64,000 bases of DNA from CAZNSX01 sp964575845 (lineage in GTDB: Bacteria; UBA8248; CAZNSX01), in assembly GCA_964575845.1 (NCBI GenBank), contig CAZNSX010000004.1:124001-188000 (forward strand). Reading direction: 5' to 3'. Of the stretch, positions 51,270 through 59,638 are shown in pieces. The notes below the pieces were generated by a model that was not told where the DNA came from, made no database searches, and was given only the letters and a program-made list of their open reading frames with translations. Position 1 is the stretch's first letter; each line of letters starts with the position of its first letter. The position numbers and the translations under genes were made by a program.

Positions 51270-51971
51270 ATGAGGCTTAAAGGAAAGGTGGCCCTAATCA
51301 CGGGCGCGAGCTCTGGTATTGGAAAGGCAATTGCCGAGCGGTTTGCCGAGGAGGGTGCGAGCCTCGCGCTCGTTGCACGGAGGGCGGCCCCCCTGAGGGC
51401 CCTCTCCCTCGCCCTGAAGCCCGCGCGCGCCCTCGCCTTTCCCCTCGATGTCGGAGAGGAGGCGGCTGTGGGCACCCTCATGGAGGAAGTAGCCCGCCGG
51501 CTGGGGGGCCTTCAGGTTCTGGTCAATGCCGCCGGCGGGCCCCTCTTCAAAAGGCTCGACAGAATGAGCCTCTCTGAGTGGGAAACCCTCATGGCCGCCC
51601 ACCTGCGGGGGCTCTTCCTCTGCTGCAGGGCGGCCCTCCCCCATCTGGTGCAGCAGGGGGGGGACATCATCAACATTTCTTCGGCTGCGGCCCTGATGGG
51701 CTATCCCAAGAGTTCCGCCTACAGTGCCGCGAAGGCGGGCGTCCTCGGCTTCACGAAGGCCCTTGCAGCGGAGCTCAAACCCAAGGGGGTGCGGGTGACA
51801 GCCCTCTCGCTCGGAAGCGTGGATACCCCCTTTTTCGACAGGGCCCCGAAGCCTCTTCCACGCGAGAAGATGCTGAGGCCCCGGGAGGTGGCGGAGCTCG
51901 CCCTTTTCATCGTGAGCCAGCCCCGGGGAGTGGAGATAGATGAACTCAGGGTGATGCCTGGCTGGAGGTAA
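51270..51971 (+). CDS. Short-chain dehydrogenase (classical SDR)
   Basis: A 233-residue classical SDR with TGASSGIG (about residues 11-18) for NAD(P) binding, the NAAG motif at the active-site strand (VLVNAAGGP), catalytic Ser in ISSAAAL and YSAAK with Tyr and Lys. Substrate unknown; the family includes 3-oxoacyl-ACP reductases. GGAGG lies shortly before the ATG. The 3' end overlaps the convergent nucleoside phosphorylase gene by 26 bases. Confidence 0.9.
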   Translation: MRLKGKVALITGASSGIGKAIAERFAEEGASLALVARRAAPLRALSLALKPARALAFPLDVGEEAAVGTLMEEVARRLGGLQVLVNAAGGPLFKRLDRMSLSEWETLMAAHLRGLFLCCRAALPHLVQQGGDIINISSAAALMGYPKSSAYSAAKAGVLGFTKALAAELKPKGVRVTALSLGSVDTPFFDRAPKPLPREKMLRPREVAELALFIVSQPRGVEIDELRVMPGWR

Positions 51972-52692
51972 AGAGAGAGATTGCCTCCAGCATCACCTGC
52001 GCGCCGCGCCAGATTCCTTGAAGGAAGGAGCGGTCGAGAAACCCCGGACGCCACTTGAGGGAGAAGAGCTCATCGCTCACCAGGAAGAGCGCGGCGAAGC
52101 GAACCCCCCGGTAGGCGGCAAGACGCGAAAGGGCCGTATATTCCATCTCCACCCCGAGAACCCCCTCTTCAGCATAGCGGCTCACCTTGCTCCGGGTCTC
52201 ACGGTAGGGGGCGTCAGTTGTCCAGACATGCCCCTCGCGGAAGGGATAACCCCGCGCTCCAAGGGCTTGGCTCAGGGCATTCCGCATGGAGGGGTCGCTC
52301 GGGAAGCCCTGGGCTCCTGGCAAGGGGTAATGAGAGGAGGTGCCCTCTTCACTCACCCCGTCCTCGGGGATGAGGAAGTCGCCGACCCTGAGACCCTCAT
52401 TGAGGGAGCCGCAGCACCCGAAGAGCCAGAGGCGCTTTGAGCCGCAGGCAATTCCCTTCTCGGCAACGCTGACAGCCATGGGGGCTCCTGTGGCCGGAGA
52501 GGCGAGAGCCGCCCTTTGGCCTTCTATCTTGAAGGTCGGGAAGGAGCGAAAGCGCTTGAAACCCCTCTTCCAGCCGAGAGCCCGGGTGAGAAGAACCCCT
52601 CCGAAATGTTTCATGGGGCAGAGGATGAGGTCCTCGGGAAGCCCGGGGTCGAGCCTTCCCCTCTTAGGGTATATGACTACCTCCTCATCCAA
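51946..52692 (-). CDS. Nucleoside phosphorylase family protein
   Basis: A 248-residue PNP/UDP phosphorylase-fold enzyme. The N-terminal LCPMKHFGG replaces the usual phosphate loop, the central FGCCGSLNEGLRVGDFLIP corresponds to the conserved GSxG segment, and VLGVEMEYTALSRLAA carries the family's substrate-binding Glu-Met-Glu. It cleaves or phosphorolyses a purine or related nucleoside; whether it is an MTA/SAH nucleosidase cannot be told. It overlaps the convergent SDR end by 26 bases. Confidence 0.85.
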   Translation of the reverse strand: MDEEVVIYPKRGRLDPGLPEDLILCPMKHFGGVLLTRALGWKRGFKRFRSFPTFKIEGQRAALASPATGAPMAVSVAEKGIACGSKRLWLFGCCGSLNEGLRVGDFLIPEDGVSEEGTSSHYPLPGAQGFPSDPSMRNALSQALGARGYPFREGHVWTTDAPYRETRSKVSRYAEEGVLGVEMEYTALSRLAAYRGVRFAALFLVSDELFSLKWRPGFLDRSFLQGIWRGAQVMLEAISLFTSSQASP

Positions 52693-52730
52693 CGCCAGGC
52701 TTCCCCAAAAGATAGAGGCACGGTCATAAG

Positions 52731-53579
52731 GTGAGACCTCTCGTCAGCGTCATAATCCCCACCTATAACCGGAGGGAGAGGGTGCTAGAGGCCATCCACT
52801 CGGTCCTCTCCCAGAGCTACAAGTCCTTCGAGCTTACAGTCGTGGATGACGGCTCAGAGGACGGCACCCGTGAGGCCCTTGCAGGGTACGGCGGAAGATT
52901 AAATTACATCTTCCAGGAAAATCAAGGGCCATCCTCCGCCAGGAATAGAGGAATAAGGGAGGCCGGGGGTGAGCTAATCTCTTTTCTCGATTCCGATGAC
53001 CTCTGGCTCGGGGATAAGCTCCGCCGCCAGGTGGCCCTCATGGAAGAGAACCCTGAAGCCCGCGTCTGCTACACAGAGGAGGTCTGGATAAGGAACGGCC
53101 GAAGGGTGAACCCCATGAAAAAGCACGCGAAGCTCTCGGGTGATATCTTCGAGAGAGCGCTTGAGCTCTGCATCGTGAGCCCCTCTTCGGCTATGCTGCG
53201 GAGGGAGCTTCTCCTTGAGGTTGGCGGGTTTGATGAGGAGCTCCCCCTCTGCGAGGACTATGACCTCTGGCTCAGGGTCGCGAGCCGCCACCCCTTCCAC
53301 CTCCTCCCTGAGGCCCTTATCGTGAAGAGGGGAGGCCACCCCGACCAGCTCTCCCGCAGCACCTGGGGTCTTGACAGGTACAGGGTGAGGGCAATTGCAA
53401 AGCTCCTTGAGGGGGGCGGCCTCTCAAGGGAAAAGCGCGCCCTTGCGAAGAAGGCCCTAAAGAGAAAATGCGCCATCCTGGCCCAGGGCTGCTACAGGAG
53501 GGGGAAGAGGGAGGAGGGAGACTCGTGGCGCGACCTGACCTTGAGGTATGGGGCTCTTAAGGATTTTTCGGGCGGCTGA
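52731..53579 (+). CDS. Family 2 glycosyltransferase
   Basis: A 282-residue GT-A fold transferase: SVIIPTYNRRERV at the N-terminus, VDDGSEDGT, the DXD-type metal site FLDSDD (about residue 85), and CEDYDLWLRVA with the catalytic Asp. It transfers a sugar to a lipid- or protein-linked acceptor in envelope glycan assembly. No membrane anchor is seen. The 3' end overlaps the convergent dehydrogenase gene by 23 bases. Confidence 0.92.
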   Translation: MRPLVSVIIPTYNRRERVLEAIHSVLSQSYKSFELTVVDDGSEDGTREALAGYGGRLNYIFQENQGPSSARNRGIREAGGELISFLDSDDLWLGDKLRRQVALMEENPEARVCYTEEVWIRNGRRVNPMKKHAKLSGDIFERALELCIVSPSSAMLRRELLLEVGGFDEELPLCEDYDLWLRVASRHPFHLLPEALIVKRGGHPDQLSRSTWGLDRYRVRAIAKLLEGGGLSREKRALAKKALKRKCAILAQGCYRRGKREEGDSWRDLTLRYGALKDFSGG

Positions 53580-54441
53580 AATACTTGTAAAGAAGCGTGT
53601 AATCCCTCTTCAGCATCCCCGCTCTTGCCGCGCTCTCGACATATCCGAAGGCGGCTTGAGAGAGCTGGTGGGGGGTCTTAAGCCTCCTCTCAAGCTCGAG
53701 GCCCATCCCCACGTCTTTCCTGAAGTTATAGACGGTTGAGCCTCCCCTGAAGGTCCCCGAGAGTATGTAGCGGGGAAAGCGGTGCTCTGTGGCATAAGAG
53801 CGGGCATTTCCCGCGTTTATCACCTCCACCATTTCCTTCAGCTTGAGCCCCGCCCTCTCCCCCGCCCTCAGGCTCTCGCACGCGGCAAGGTAGGTGATGT
53901 GGGAGAGGAGATTGTGGATGAGCTTCATGGTGTGGCCCGCGCCCACGGGGCCGAGATGAAAGACCTTCTTGCTGAAGGCCGAGAGCATCGGGCGGTATTT
54001 TCTTAAAAGACGCCTCTCCCCCCCGACCATGAGGGTGAGGGTGCCCTCTCTTGCCCCTATAGCCCCTCCGCTCATGGGAGAGTCCAGATAGCCGATGCCC
54101 TTCCCGGAGAGCCTCCGCGCGAGGGGCTTTGAGAGCCTGGGGTCAGATGTCGTGAGGTCAAAGATGACGCTTCCCCTGGGCAACCGGGGAATAAGGCCCT
54201 CCTCTCCAAGGATAACCTCTTCCACCTCCTCCGGCCCCGGCACAATGAGCAGGATGACCCCAGTGTCTTCGGCGAGCTCAGCCGGGGTCCCCGCCACCCT
54301 CACCCTGCGCCTTCTTGAGAGCTCCCTCACCTTTCTCTCATCTACATCCAGGACCGAGAGGGGATAGCCCGCGCGGAGGAGGTTAAGGGCAATCCCTATC
54401 CCCATGTTCCCGAGGCCCACTACCCCAACCCTTTCCTTCAT
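53557..54441 (-). CDS. 3-hydroxyisobutyrate dehydrogenase-like oxidoreductase
   Basis: A 294-residue beta-hydroxyacid dehydrogenase. VGVVGLGNMGIGIA at the start binds NAD(P), DSPMSGGAIGAREGTL is the substrate-binding signature, and GAGHTMKLIHNLL carries the catalytic Lys. The family includes tartronate semialdehyde reductase; the substrate is undetermined. It is downstream of the UroD-like gene on the same strand with an 86-base gap, so it may or may not belong to that operon. Confidence 0.9.
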   Translation of the reverse strand: MKERVGVVGLGNMGIGIALNLLRAGYPLSVLDVDERKVRELSRRRRVRVAGTPAELAEDTGVILLIVPGPEEVEEVILGEEGLIPRLPRGSVIFDLTTSDPRLSKPLARRLSGKGIGYLDSPMSGGAIGAREGTLTLMVGGERRLLRKYRPMLSAFSKKVFHLGPVGAGHTMKLIHNLLSHITYLAACESLRAGERAGLKLKEMVEVINAGNARSYATEHRFPRYILSGTFRGGSTVYNFRKDVGMGLELERRLKTPHQLSQAAFGYVESAARAGMLKRDYTLLYKYFSRPKNP

Positions 54442-54527
54442 CTCAGCATCTCCTCAAGCTTGGCGGGTTGAGCCCGCAATTCTCGGTCTTCCCGAAGAGC
54501 CTGTGGGATGCCCGCATGGCCCGATGC

Positions 54528-55697
54528 CTAGGCTTCCGCCTTGATGGGGTAGCGGCCCGCGCGAAGGGCCTCCTCATAGCAGGCGAGCACGTTTTCGGGC
54601 GGCACGTCCGGCTGGATATTCTGCGCGGGGGCGAAGACGAATCCTCCTCCAGGAGCGAGGTGCGCTATCCTCATCCTCACCTCCCGTGCCACTTCTTCAG
54701 GGGTGCCGAAGGGGAGGACCTTGTGGACATCGCAGCCGCCGCCCCAGAAGGCGAGCCTGTCTCCGAACTCGGCCTTGAGACGGGCGGTATCCATGTGCGC
54801 GGCGGAGACCTGCACGGGGTTGAGGGCGTCCCCCCCCACATCGATGAAATCCTGGATGAAGTGGTAGACCGAGCCGCAGGAGTGAAAGATGACCTTCACG
54901 TCGGCCTTGCTCTTTATGGAGCTTATGAGCCGGGCGTGTGAGGACTTATAGAGCTCCCTGTAGAGCCTCGGGCCTATGAGAGGGCCGTCCTGGCCTCCCA
55001 GGTCATCGGCGATGAGCACTGCTCCCACGTAGGGGCCTATGTGGTCCAGCATCTCGTCCCAAAAGGCGATACAGAAGTCGGTCATCCTCTCGGTTATGGC
55101 CCTGGTGAAGGGTTTATCTTCGAGCATCTTGGTGAAGTGGTCTTCAAAGCCCGTGAGGCGGGCCGTCATGTGCACGGGGCCCATGGCCGAGATGCAGCTC
55201 GTGACGAGGAACTTGTCCGTCTTTTCATAGAGCTCCCTAGCCCTATCCCTCAGGCCCCGGAAGCGGCCGGGGTCGCGCGGGTTCGGCCAGGGATAGCGGT
55301 CCAGGTCTTGGGTCTCCGCCCCCTGGAGGGGGTGCTTCACAGGAGCGTAGTGATGGCTTCCGGGGCTTCTTCTGAGCTCCACCCCCCACTCATCCTTATA
55401 GCTATCGCTCCCGGGGTCTATCTCAAGGCGCCAGGCATCGGGGGGCCTATCGAAGATCCCTATGGTATCGCCGCCAAAGCGCAGGGAGAGCTCCTCATCG
55501 GGCCTCACGAGCTGGGCCGATAGCATGAAGACCTCTTCATCGCTTGCGGCCGGAAGCCCCAGGTGCTCTCTCAGGCGTAGGTAGCCCTCCCTATGGAGGG
55601 CCGTCGAATGGAAGCCTCCGACGTCAATGGGGATTCTGTCAGCTTCCTCATGGTTCAGTGCTCTTGCGACTCGCTCCCTGGAGGTCAAGGTCGCCAT
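54528..55697 (-). CDS. UroD-family corrinoid methyltransferase
   Basis: A 389-residue protein of the uroporphyrinogen-decarboxylase fold. The catalytic His-x-Cys (VIFHSCGSVYHF) and a later Cys (FWGGGCDVHKVLPFG) are the zinc ligands found in MtaA/MtbA/CmuA-type methyltransferases rather than in true HemE. It therefore probably moves a methyl group between a corrinoid protein and another carrier. The corrinoid protein gene lies 16 bases upstream and a radical SAM gene before that, supporting a methyl-transfer operon; the methyl donor is unknown. Confidence 0.88.
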   Translation of the reverse strand: MATLTSRERVARALNHEEADRIPIDVGGFHSTALHREGYLRLREHLGLPAASDEEVFMLSAQLVRPDEELSLRFGGDTIGIFDRPPDAWRLEIDPGSDSYKDEWGVELRRSPGSHHYAPVKHPLQGAETQDLDRYPWPNPRDPGRFRGLRDRARELYEKTDKFLVTSCISAMGPVHMTARLTGFEDHFTKMLEDKPFTRAITERMTDFCIAFWDEMLDHIGPYVGAVLIADDLGGQDGPLIGPRLYRELYKSSHARLISSIKSKADVKVIFHSCGSVYHFIQDFIDVGGDALNPVQVSAAHMDTARLKAEFGDRLAFWGGGCDVHKVLPFGTPEEVAREVRMRIAHLAPGGGFVFAPAQNIQPDVPPENVLACYEEALRAGRYPIKAEA

Positions 55698-55713
55698 CTA
55701 TTCATCCTCCCTC

Positions 55714-56352
55714 TTATGCGAAGCCCAGGAGTTCCCGGGCCTTATCCACAGCCTCCGCCGCGTCCTTGCCGTATCCGTCAGCCCCGATCTCTTTTGCGAG
55801 CTCGGGCGTCACGGGCGCGCCGCCCACCATCACCTTGACCCTCTCCCTGAGGCCCGCCTCCCTGAGGGCATCCACCGTCCTTCGCATGGAGGAGAGCGTG
55901 CTGGTGAGGAGTGCGGAGAGACAGACCAGGCGGGCCCCCCTATCCTTTACCGAGGCCACGAACCTCTCGGGGGGCACATCCGCGCCCAGGTTCTCCACCC
56001 GAAAGCCCGCGCCCCGGAGCATGATGGCCACGAGATTTTTTCCGATGTCATGGAGGTCCCCCTGCACGGTGCCGATGGCGACCCGCTCCCCCCTTGAGCT
56101 TTCGCTCTTGGCCAGATGGGGCTCAAGGAGGTCCATCCCCGCATTCATGGCCTTGGCCGCGAGCATCACCTCCGGGAGGAAAATCTCGCACTCCTTGAAA
56201 AGGTCGCCCACGGTTTTCATCCCGGCCACGAGGCCCTCCTCCAGGATAGCCCCTGGGTCAACCCCCTCATCAAGAGCCCTCCTCACCCCCTCGGCCACAA
56301 CCTTACCGTTTCCGTTGATGAGCTCCTGGGATAGCTGCGCTAGCTCTTGCAT
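55714..56352 (-). CDS. Corrinoid (cobalamin)-binding protein
   Basis: A 212-residue B12-binding protein of the MtaC/MtbC/MttC type: an N-terminal helical cap (VAEGVRRALDEG, then EVMLAAKAMNAGM) and a Rossmann domain with the DxHxxG cobalt-ligand motif in GDLHDIGKNL (His101), followed by VSLL-like LSALLTSTL and GGAPVT. It carries the methyl group between methyltransferases. The 3' part of the radical SAM gene overlaps its start by 50 bases, so the two are translationally linked; the UroD-type methyltransferase follows 16 bases later. Confidence 0.93.
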   Translation of the reverse strand: MQELAQLSQELINGNGKVVAEGVRRALDEGVDPGAILEEGLVAGMKTVGDLFKECEIFLPEVMLAAKAMNAGMDLLEPHLAKSESSRGERVAIGTVQGDLHDIGKNLVAIMLRGAGFRVENLGADVPPERFVASVKDRGARLVCLSALLTSTLSSMRRTVDALREAGLRERVKVMVGGAPVTPELAKEIGADGYGKDAAEAVDKARELLGFA

Positions 56353-57628
56353 GGGTTGAGAACTCCTCCTTGGGACGGTTAAAGTAGCCGAGGGCCAGCC
56401 CCGCGAACTCTCTCTGAAGAAGGGCGATGAGAGCGGAAATCCCCAGGAGCTTTCCCCGGGCTTCGGGAAGGGCGCTGAGGTATAGCTCAGGGTCTATGGA
56501 GAGGTTTCTGAGCTGTATCATGTGAACCCCGGTTGACCGGATGAGCCCCAGAAGTGCCTCTACCTCCTCCTCCCGATCGGTGACTCCGGGGAAGAGGAGG
56601 AGGTTTATCGAGGTATTGAGGCCGGCCTCAACAGAGGTCCGGACCCCCGCCAGGACATCCCTGAAGCCATAGCCTTCGGGGCGAAAATAGATGTTATAGA
56701 GAGGCTCCCTGGCGGAGTTGAGGGATATCCTCACGCTGTCGAGCCCCGCCCGTGCGAGCTCTGAGAGGGACTCCGGGTTGAAACCATTTGTGTTCAGGTT
56801 GATGGTGCCCCGTGAGGTTCTGGAGCGCATGAGCTCTACTGAGCGGCGCAGCAGCTCCCCCTCAAGAAGGGGCTCTCCCTCGCAGCCCTGGCCGAAAGAA
56901 ACGATAGCCCTCTCCGCCCCCTCGAGGTGGGGCACCGCCACCTCGGCTACCTCTTCAGGGGTGGACGTGAAGTCTATTCTCTCATGGGACGCAAGAGGCC
57001 CCCCCTCAGGCTGCTCCGAGAGGCAACCCATGCACCTCGCATTGCAGGCCCTCGCAACGGGAAGGGGCGCTTCCCAGCGGCCGAAGAAGAGATTTTTTGC
57101 GGCAAAGCAGTGGTAGTCGGTGGCGCATCGGGAGAGATGCCTGAGGAGGCGGTTCCCGGGGCTCGCGGCCAGCCGGTCCCTTATGAGCTCCGGCAGCGGG
57201 CGGTCATCATACCGGTCAGGGTCCCAGCGGTGGCTCGCATCAACTCTCACCGCCGCCGTGCAGAAGCCTCCCCTCTGCCAGCCCACGGCGGTGTATGCCC
57301 AAAGGGGGAGCAGGGGATGGGAGCCGGGATAACGGGCGGCGGGAAGAAGGGTCCTCGCATAAGCCGGGGCCAGGAAGGCCGCCAGGGCCATGGCCCGCGT
57401 CCTGCCCTCCGGGTGCTCCACCTCCTCGATGGAGCAGAAGGCATCGGCCTCAGGGTCATAGCCTACGGCCAGGCTATCCGGAAGGGTAAAGAGTTTCGAG
57501 CCAGCAGGGAGCGGGATCACCTCGGCTTCGCCCGGCCGGATGAGGCCGGCTCCCGTGCTGGCCGCCATCTCCAGCTCAGGGTGGTCAAAGATATTACCTT
57601 TCTCATCGGCGAAGACAAGCTTGGGCAT
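56303..57628 (-). CDS. Radical SAM enzyme of a corrinoid operon
   Basis: About 441 residues from the ATG at 57628; a TTG at 57643 is less likely. The cluster motif CNARCMGC has the CX3CX2C spacing (about Cys195, 199, 202), followed by a GQGCEGEPLL stretch, which is the SAM-binding GGE-like turn, and a partial barrel. The first 190 residues form an extra domain I do not recognise. It overlaps the corrinoid-protein gene by 50 bases and follows a 45-residue gene by one base. A role in activating or modifying a component of the methyl-transfer system is inferred from context only. Confidence 0.88.
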   Translation of the reverse strand: MPKLVFADEKGNIFDHPELEMAASTGAGLIRPGEAEVIPLPAGSKLFTLPDSLAVGYDPEADAFCSIEEVEHPEGRTRAMALAAFLAPAYARTLLPAARYPGSHPLLPLWAYTAVGWQRGGFCTAAVRVDASHRWDPDRYDDRPLPELIRDRLAASPGNRLLRHLSRCATDYHCFAAKNLFFGRWEAPLPVARACNARCMGCLSEQPEGGPLASHERIDFTSTPEEVAEVAVPHLEGAERAIVSFGQGCEGEPLLEGELLRRSVELMRSRTSRGTINLNTNGFNPESLSELARAGLDSVRISLNSAREPLYNIYFRPEGYGFRDVLAGVRTSVEAGLNTSINLLLFPGVTDREEEVEALLGLIRSTGVHMIQLRNLSIDPELYLSALPEARGKLLGISALIALLQREFAGLALGYFNRPKEEFSTHARASAAIPGAHQRKR

Positions 57629-57629
57629 T

Positions 57630-57767
57630 TCAGAGTCTCTCAATCCTCACGCGGCCGAGGAGGCCAAGAAGGCCATCCTTTCCTCTGGAGATCAAGACCA
57701 GCTCAAGTCCCCGAGCCCTCAGCTCCTCTCCCGCCTGAAGCACCTCCAGGGTTACAGTGTAGATCAT
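57630..57767 (-). CDS. 45-residue protein coupled to the radical SAM gene
   Basis: ATG at 57767 with AAAGG seven bases upstream; stop TGA at 57632-57630, after which the radical SAM ATG follows one base later. The product, with strands like IYTVTLEVLQAGEEL and LELVLISRGKDG, looks like a folded beta-alpha fragment rather than random translation. The tight coupling suggests that it acts with the radical SAM protein, possibly as its small partner or substrate; it has no Cys-rich or RiPP-like core. A TATTATAAG box lies about 25 bases upstream. Confidence 0.5.
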   Translation of the reverse strand: MIYTVTLEVLQAGEELRARGLELVLISRGKDGLLGLLGRVRIERL

Positions 57768-57884
57768 GAAAGAACCTTTGCCATAGGGGAAAAGGCTTAT
57801 AATAGAGTCATGGTTCTTATATTAAGAACCCCATAGAGCGCAAGAGCTTTCTTAATTTGTAGCTTTTGAGGGGAGGAGAAGCCC

Positions 57885-58289
57885 ATGAACGGAATTCGTT
57901 TTAAAGCCCTGCTCCTGGCATGCGTGGCCCTTCTTTTCTTTGCAGCATTGTGGCCGGCCCTGGCAAGGGCTCAGGAGGTCAGCATAGAACGCTTCCTCAT
58001 CTGCAGGGGGATATCCCAGAGGGAACCTGTGGAACCCACCGCTCTCTTCAGCCTCGCCGATGGAAAAGCCTTCGCCTTCGCCGAGCTCACGAGCGCTAAA
58101 CCGGGGCGGGTCACCTTTGTCTTCTTCCATGGAGTGAAGGAGAAGGCGAGCGTCACCCTTCCCTATAAGCCCGGCCACTACCGGCTTTGGGGCAGCAAGC
58201 AGTTTGCTGGGCTCAAGGGAACCTGGAAGGTAGAGCTCAGGAACTCTGAGGGGAAGGTTCTCGGCGCGGTTAGCTTTCGGGTGGAGTGA
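57885..58289 (+). CDS. DUF2914 domain periplasmic protein
   Basis: A 134-residue protein with a signal peptide (about residues 1-29) and a DUF2914 domain: LICRGISQREPVEPTALF, then FAFAELTS, VTFVFFHG, YRLWGSKQFAGLKGTWKVEL. The family is found in envelope proteins, sometimes next to kinases or proteases; its function is not known. GGGGAGGAG precedes the ATG. Monocistronic. Confidence 0.85.
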   Translation: MNGIRFKALLLACVALLFFAALWPALARAQEVSIERFLICRGISQREPVEPTALFSLADGKAFAFAELTSAKPGRVTFVFFHGVKEKASVTLPYKPGHYRLWGSKQFAGLKGTWKVELRNSEGKVLGAVSFRVE

Positions 58290-58350
58290 ACCGAGGCCCG
58301 GCGGTGAATTAATCTGCCAATAGTAACTCATATTAAATTGCGATTTTCTA

Positions 58351-58379
58351 TTGACAAGGAGGGAAGGGGCTCTTACATT
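58351..58379 (+). promoter_or_regulatory. Consensus promoter of a small RNA candidate
   Basis: TTGACA at 58351-58356, exactly 17 bases of spacer, then TACATT at 58374-58379. Transcription would begin near 58386. No protein-coding gene starts within the following 170 bases before a strong terminator. Confidence 0.6.
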
Positions 58380-58385
58380 TAAGAT

Positions 58386-58554
58386 TGAGTTGTGAAATTT
58401 TTAACTTTTTCTGAAGGAGAACACATCGGTAGTTTTTGAGCGTTAGATAGATTTGAGGGCTGCGCGTCCCCGTCCCAAAAAGTTCCCCTGTCATCACACG
58501 GTGTGCTTTTTGGGCCCCACCCCCCGTTCAAATGCGCGCAGCCTTCTTTTTTTT
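58386..58554 (+). ncRNA. Unrecognised structured small RNA candidate
   Basis: About 170 nt between the promoter and a terminator. The 3' half folds as one long structure: outer stem GGCTGCGCG (58458-58466) with CGCGCAGCC (58535-58543), extendable by three pairs, and inner stem CCCAAAAAG (58474-58482) with CTTTTTGGG (58506-58514) capped by a small CACA/TGTG hairpin. The 5' half is AT-rich and probably single-stranded. The structure does not match tRNA, SRP RNA, tmRNA, or 6S in the way I could check. It ends in TTCTTTTTTTT. Confidence 0.5.
58455..58554 (+). terminator. Intrinsic terminator at the end of the small RNA
   Basis: Long hairpin with a GC-rich outer stem, directly followed by TTCTTTTTTTT at 58544-58554. 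Strong match to a rho-independent terminator; it separates the small RNA from the downstream nitrilase gene. Confidence 0.75.
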
Positions 58555-58749
58555 GGGACCGAGAGAGCCGCACGTAACATATGAGCTAGAATCCTCCTTT
58601 TTCTCCAATTGCCTTCCAAAGAGGCGGGAAAGCTCGGATGAGGTGCCCCTTGCCCTGGAGGGCTCTTTCATGGTAAATCTTGCTTGAACAAAGGGCCATT
58701 AGCCTGAGGGAAGCCTCCGCGGATGCTACTCTGAAGAGAGATATTCTGG

Positions 58750-59613
58750 ATGAAATTTCTTCTGGGGATAGCTCAGATAAAGCCCACCCTGGGAAATCTT
58801 GATGCCAACCTGGCCATGGTGGAGGAGGCCGTGGGCCAGGCCAAGAAGCGGCGGGTGGACCTTCTGGTTTTTCCCGAGCTGGGCCTCACGGGGTATTTCC
58901 TGAAGGACATGGTCCCCGGGGTTGCCCTGATGAAGGGCTCATCGGGCTTCAGGCGGCTCCTTGAGCTGAGCAAGGGATTGGCCCTCCTCATGGGCTTCGT
59001 GGAAGAGTCGAGGAGCCATATCTTTTACAATGCCGCGGCCTTCATGGATGAGGGGCGCCTGGTTCACGTACATCGCAAGGTCTACCTTCCCACTTACGGC
59101 ATATTTGATGAACAGAGATACGTGGGCAGGGGGCGCTCCTTCCGTGCCTTCGACACACGCTTCGGCCGCGCAGCGGTTCTCATCTGCGAGGACGCCTGGC
59201 ACCCATCAGCCGCCTATGTGGCAGCTCAGGACGGGGCCGACCTGCTCTTCATCCCCTCTGCGAGCCCGGGCCGCGGGGTCAAGGGAAGAAGGAGGAAGCT
59301 CGCAATAACCGAGACCTGGGAGGACCTGAGCCGCACTTATGCCCGCCTTTTCAGCCAGTTCGTCATTTTTGCCAACCGCGTGGGCTTTGAGGACGGCATT
59401 AACTTCTGGGGGGGCTCCGAGGTCATCTCCCCCGGGGGCGAGTGCCTGGCACGGGGGAGGCTCTTCGAGCCCGATTTCCTCACGGCCACAATCGATATGG
59501 CCGAGGTGAGAAGGAGCCGCATCTCCATCCCCACCCGGCGGGACGAAGACCTGGGCCTCACCCTCAGAGAGCTCCGCCGCGTTGAGCGCGCTCAGAACAG
59601 CGCCACCTCTTGA
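58750..59613 (+). CDS. Carbon-nitrogen hydrolase (nitrilase superfamily)
   Basis: A 287-residue amidase with the Glu-Lys-Cys triad: FPELGLTGY (Glu43), HRKVYLP (Lys110) and LICEDAWHP (Cys146). Such enzymes hydrolyse amides, carbamoyl compounds or nitriles; the sequence most resembles stand-alone amidohydrolases of unknown substrate. The adenine methylase gene follows 25 bases later and may be cotranscribed. Confidence 0.9.
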   Translation: MKFLLGIAQIKPTLGNLDANLAMVEEAVGQAKKRRVDLLVFPELGLTGYFLKDMVPGVALMKGSSGFRRLLELSKGLALLMGFVEESRSHIFYNAAAFMDEGRLVHVHRKVYLPTYGIFDEQRYVGRGRSFRAFDTRFGRAAVLICEDAWHPSAAYVAAQDGADLLFIPSASPGRGVKGRRRKLAITETWEDLSRTYARLFSQFVIFANRVGFEDGINFWGGSEVISPGGECLARGRLFEPDFLTATIDMAEVRRSRISIPTRRDEDLGLTLRELRRVERAQNSATS

Positions 59614-59638
59614 AGATTATTGTCCACAAGCCCTAAAA

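Noticed and set aside
58455..58546. tRNA or SRP RNA at the structured RNA
   Set aside because: The outer stem resembles an acceptor stem, but there are no D, anticodon or T arms with correct spacing, and the SRP motif GGAAG-type tetraloop region is absent.
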